Part shown: one piece after another, positions 60,105 through 64,000 of the stretch
Layout: each line of letters begins with the position of its first letter
Numbering within the stretch: position 1 is the stretch's first letter
Assembly: GCF_000471905.2 (NCBI RefSeq)
Contig: NW_006498102.1
Coordinates: forward strand, 2,696,218-2,760,217
DNA: 64,000 nucleotides
Source: Amborella trichopoda
Taxonomy: Eukaryota > Streptophyta > Magnoliopsida > Amborellales > Amborellaceae
Reading direction: 5' to 3'
The notes under the pieces: model-generated
The model's database searches: none
Told to the model about the DNA's origin: nothing
What the model saw: the letters and a program-made list of their open reading frames with translations, nothing else
Translations under genes and position numbers: made by a program

Positions 60105-60367
60105 TCATTATTGAAGGGGATTTCCTCAATGTTGTGAAATGGTACAAAGGAGATCAGAAACTTTCTTGGGAGTTAAAATCTTTGTTATTTCAGATTTTGG
60201 ATCTCGCCTCCTATTTTTCTATCTCTTTTGTTCATGTGTATAGGGAGGCTAATGTAATAGTTGATTCTCTAGTCAAAGGAGGTTCTACCCTCTCTGAAGC
60301 CGTTATTTTGGATTCTGTAATCTCGTTCTAGATTAATAATATCTTTGAACTATCTCTCAAAAAAAAG
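60105..60367 (+). mobile_element. L1-type LINE, 263-bp 3' fragment (RNase H end)
   Basis: Translates as IEGDFLNVVKWYKGDQKLSW and then SISFVHVYREANVIVDSLVK, the C-terminal half of a plant L1 RNase H, and ends in an A-rich tail. It is flanked by AAGAAGCCCTGACTTTG (60088-60104) and AAGAGGCCCTGGCTTTG (60368-60384), 15 of 17 matching. Severely 5'-truncated at insertion. Confidence 0.9.
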
Positions 60368-60384
60368 AAGAGGCCCTGGCTTTG

Positions 60385-60885
60385 CCAAGGCCAACCTGTG
60401 CTAGGCCAAATATAATACAAGCGAACCAAAGTTAGAAACATACGGCACAGAAAACAAGGGTTACAAACTAGGTCGACCAAAGCTAGCGTTGTCATGGCCC
60501 TTGCCGAGGTCTAGTCCGCCCTTGCACTTAGACCATAGTAGCCTGGCCCTTGAGAAACATCTTCTAGCCCAGGCCCTAATTTTTTAGGGTTGAGCTAATT
60601 GGCCTGGTCTAGCTTAATCATGAGCAATGTATTACCTAATGCCTCTCTTTTTTTTATTTTTCTTATAATTTCTCTTAGGTCGTGTTTGTTTTTCTGAAAG
60701 TATTATTTTAGATTTATAAAAAGTTCCGCATTTGTTTCACACTTTCCATCTAAAGTTCGGAAACTAATCTTTCAATAAAATTTCTCATTCCTTTGTTAAA
60801 AAGTGAAAGAATAAGTTTATAGGGATAGGGGCTAAGAGCTTAATCTTTCAAAAAAAAAATATTCACAATGCATAATATAAATACA
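60385..60885. other. GC-rich GGCCC/AGGCC-repeat region and spacer
   Basis: Short GGCCCTGG/CCAGGCC words recur at 60018-60060 and 60480-60625, on both sides of the L1 insertion, so the host sequence is one repeat-like block of unknown family. Confidence 0.45.
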
Positions 60886-61150
60886 CATAGTATTACTAAT
60901 ATGATATAATGTAATCTAATATTACCATAACATAATATGATATAATATAATATCATATAATATTATATTTTATAGTAATATATATATATATATATTATAT
61001 GATATATAATATTTATATCATTATATTATATAATATATATTTATTATATTAAATATATATTATATATAATATAGTATAATAATATATATTTTATTACATT
61101 ATATAATATTTTCATATTATATATAATATAATAATATAAATATATTATAT
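60886..61150. repeat. AT-rich low-complexity tract
   Basis: Almost pure TATAATAT-type sequence. It resumes at 62785-63020, so the intervening 1.6 kb looks like an insertion into a single AT tract. Confidence 0.9.
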
Positions 61151-61158
61151 AGTAATGA

Positions 61159-62772
61159 TTATGTGATACCCTCACTCACTCCAAAGGTATAGGACCCCAA
61201 TCCTAAGCCGTCAAATTGCAAATGGCTATCGATGCTACCTAGGGAACCCGTAGGGAATACGGGTCTAGAAAAAAAAAAAATTTTCTTGAATATCCCGTAA
61301 CTTTCTACGCTCGTTAATTTTTTCGCTTTTTCTCAAGAGCTCCCCGCGGCTCCTACTCTCTTTCTCTCTAAATACCAGTTCTCCGAGCCTCTTTCTCCCT
61401 TGGTTTGCCATCTCATCTCTTCCCTTGCTTAAGTAGACTCCAGCCGCAAGTGTTTTCTCCCCATTTTTTCTGTTTCATCTCTCGCACTTCTCTTCCACTC
61501 CCTCCTCTTTCCATATATATACTAAGAGAAGATGTTGAAGCATGCCCGGCCATTCACACCTGTAATAATCGAGTATGAACTAATTGTCTCTCAAATAATC
61601 AATCAGGCAAAGTATCGTGTTTCAACAATCGGTACTCCATCTTCTTCGAGCTCAATGCTTCCTTTTTAAGCTCTGTATCATCTATATTTACCTTGTCTTC
61701 TCCATTAACACCCTTTTTCACCAAACCTATTCGACTCATTCTCAAAACCCTAATTTAAAGGCCTCTTGATGACCCTAGAAATTGAGATTTCTTCTCCTGA
61801 AAACAGAAGCAATTTGAGGTTTCCATTGATTTCTGGAAAGAAATCTCTCCCTTAAAACCCCATAAGCAATTCGAGGTTTCCTTTGATTTATGGAAAATAA
61901 ATCTCCCCCTTAAAACCCCAGTTGCAACCGAACTCGTGATCGTAAAACTTCAACTTGAGGCTTGCAAAATGGAGTAAAAAATCTATTATTAAATTTGAAC
62001 CGTTTCAAATGAATATCTTACCAAAATTTCCCCACATTATCCTTGATTCTCCTAATTAATGTCTTTATTTGTCCTAAAATTAAAAGAGTAATGATCATAC
62101 GAAATCCTCCCACACCTATGTGTTTAGGATCCCAAAGGATCACCGTTAAATTTGATATAGATTTTTAGAAAAGTCAAGTCCGACACCCATATGATAACTT
62201 TTTTAGAGATCTGTGTCAAATTTAATGATGATCCTTTGATATCCTACACACATGGATGTGGGAGGTCTCGTAAGATCATTTCTCAAATTAAAATGACATT
62301 TTAATGTGTTCCAATTTCTCATAGAACTAAGAAATATCCAATAATAAAACCAAGATTCATTAAAACATCTAGATATCGAACACAAAACAAACTAATAACT
62401 TATTAATCCCCCATAAAAGGCCATCAAAGAATTATCATTGAGAAGTGAATGGAAGAGAAAAAGGGGAAGAGAGAAGTGCATTAAGGAGGAAAAAAACAAG
62501 TTGGTTCATTTGCAGGCATTCTAGAGAGAGATGAAAGGAGGACGAAAAGATGAGATGGAAAAGGTAAGAGAGAGAGAGGAATAGGAAAAGAGAAAAGATG
62601 GGATGAGAAAAAAAAAAACTACAGACTAAAGCATACATTTCAATTTACTGGGCGTTGTGCTCACCTGTTTACTGCCTCACCCGGTAAAATTTTTATTGAG
62701 TGGAAAGGCGATCGAAATCCAACAGCCAATGATGGGGGTCTCATGCCACTGAGGAGTGGGAGGGTCGTCACA
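61159..62772. mobile_element. Candidate solo LTR inserted in an AT-rich tract
   Basis: The left end TGTGATACCCTCACTCACTC and the inverted right end TGTGACGACCCTCCCACTCC resemble each other and the TGTGA...TCACA form of plant LTRs. A promoter-like CATATATATACT lies near 61514 in a pyrimidine-rich region. No coding region. Flanks TGATTA and CGATCA are only similar. A D-type MITE sits inside at 62086. Family and age uncertain. Confidence 0.45.
62086..62284. mobile_element. Foldback Mutator-like MITE, family D copy 2
   Basis: 199 bp. Ends GAGTAATGATCATACGA and, inverted, GAGAAATGATCTTACGA; flanked by a perfect 9-bp duplication, AAATTAAAA (62077-62085 and 62285-62293). Almost fully foldback. Confidence 0.92.
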
Positions 62773-62784
62773 CGATCATTTTTC

Positions 62785-63020
62785 TTATATATAATATATT
62801 TTATATTAGCATATTATAAATAATATATTTATTATATTAAATAAATATTATATAATAAAATAAATAATAATAAAAATATTATATACAAAATATATAGATA
62901 TTTTATATTATATTATAAAAAATAATTATATTATATGTTATATATAATACAAATATACGTTAATAAAATATATAAAATATATTATATTATATAACGTTAT
63001 ATATATATATATATAGAGAG
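62785..63020. repeat. AT-rich low-complexity tract
   Basis: TATA/TAATA-type sequence ending in (TA)n(GA)n at 62999-63028. Confidence 0.9.
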
Positions 63021-63028
63021 AGAGAGGG

Positions 63029-63386
63029 AGGGAAAAAACTTTATATAGAGCCGAGGCTCTAAACAATCAAATTAAAACCCACGTAAAAAATTTCACTAGA
63101 AGAGATTGTTTTGATGCCCAAATATCTTCAAATTGACCATCTCGACATCAAGATGCATGGACATGAGAAAAAAAAAAAAAAGGATTTCAAGTTTCGAAAA
63201 TAGTATATTTTGTAATGCTTTTTTGGACCGTCAATTTTCAAGATTTTCAAGTTTTCATAGATGTGTCGATCTACACTATTTTTTAAGCTTTAAACCTTAT
63301 AAATAAAGATTAAAATATATTTTAGGGCTATCACAAAGATTTCCAGTGTTGAAATCACATTTCTCTATGCCATTTGAATGTAAGCT
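63029..63386 (-). mobile_element. MITE subfamily B copy 7, lacking its right end
   Basis: Left end TTTATATAGAGCCGAGGCTC, core CATCTCGACATCAAGATGCA. The sequence stops matching at about 63386, just before the right terminal repeat, where a (TA)n run begins. Confidence 0.85.
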
Positions 63387-63398
63387 ATATATATATAT

Positions 63399-63784
63399 GG
63401 GAAAAGTTTATATAAGGTTGCAACCTTAAAATGTAGAATCACAAATACACCTCAAAAATCTATCGAAAACGTTGTTTTAATGTTGAAAAAATCTTCTAAT
63501 CGATTATCTCAACATTGAGATGTATGAATATGAAAAAAAACGTTTTTGAGTCTCGAAAATAGTTGCAACAAATTATCTAGACCGTCCATTTTCAATATTT
63601 TCATATATTTATAGATCTACTTGATTTTAACCATTTTTGGAATTTAAAATTTTCTAATTAGGTATGAAAATAGATTTTAAGATAATACTAAGAATTTTTT
63701 ATAACAAAATTACATGTTACGATAAAATTTTAAGGTGTGCCTTGATTGGATTGTTTAAGGTTGCATCCTTATAGAAACCGCACC
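63399..63784 (+). mobile_element. MITE subfamily C copy 7
   Basis: 386 bp. Left end GGGAAAAGTTTATATAAGG then TTGCAACCTT, right end GGTTGCATCCTTATAGAAAC then CGCACC. Flanked by (TA)n on both sides, consistent with a 9-bp duplication in TA repeats. Its outermost bases match subfamily B ends while its inner palindrome is C type. Confidence 0.88.
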
Positions 63785-64000
63785 ATATATATATATAACT
63801 ATTTCCAATGTTTATAGGCCAAAATGAACAGTGATTTCGTCTACCCTCATCACTATCCAAACTTTATCGCACGAACAGTTATCTGGTAGTGTTTCAATTT
63901 TCATTTTTTTTTCTACAAATCCAAATTATTTGAAATTTGGAATGTGTGTACATCTTACTGAGGCACACTTAATAAAAATATGAAAAAAATAATTCGTAAA
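63785..64000. other. Window end, nothing recognised
   Basis: AT-rich, no feature seen. Confidence 0.3.

Overview
The window reads as flowering-plant nuclear DNA: AT-rich, intron-bearing genes, Ty1/copia fossils, L1- and RTE-type LINEs, hAT and Mutator-type transposons, many MITEs and CT/GA microsatellites. I cannot name the species. There are two N gaps (11822-12716 and 24738-24757). Only two host genes look intact.

Host genes. (1) A single-exon C2H2 zinc-finger repressor of the ZFP5/ZFP6/GIS type lies at 16666-17352 (+). (2) An ARG1 (ALTERED RESPONSE TO GRAVITY 1) J-protein gene lies at 37021-23806 (-). I could place all 11 coding exons with matching phases; they total 1215 nt, or 404 residues. 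Its first intron is about 7 kb because a 3.4-kb hAT transposon sits in it. (3) A broken LRK10L/WAK-like receptor kinase can be followed on the minus strand from about 58900 to 46057. Its three exons match in phase, its introns are packed with transposons, and most of its kinase domain is missing.

Layout. 1-1430: 3' part of a copia fossil. 1.4-9.6 kb: intergenic DNA full of MITEs plus a SINE. 9.66-13.23 kb: an hAT element carrying a solo LTR and the large gap, followed by tandemly duplicated RTE and hAT ends. 13.9-20.1 kb: mostly plain DNA around the zinc-finger gene. 20.4-22.8 kb: an L1 fragment and a minus-strand copia fossil. 23.4-37.4 kb: ARG1, with a foldback hAT MITE just upstream. 37.6-44 kb: nested MITEs. 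44-59 kb: the LRK10L remnant with a Pack-MULE, MITEs, an hAT element in an RTE element, and an L1. 59-64 kb: an L1 tail, AT-rich tracts, a candidate LTR and more MITEs.

The most striking pattern is about 20 copies of one Mutator-like MITE lineage, roughly 390 bp each with 9-bp target duplications. It falls into three subfamilies (here A, B and C) whose terminal inverted repeats carry a small palindrome that differs between subfamilies but stays self-complementary. These MITEs host further insertions (families D and E and a 1.2-kb Pack-MULE), and target duplications date many nestings. I found no operon, CRISPR array or other unknown coding system.
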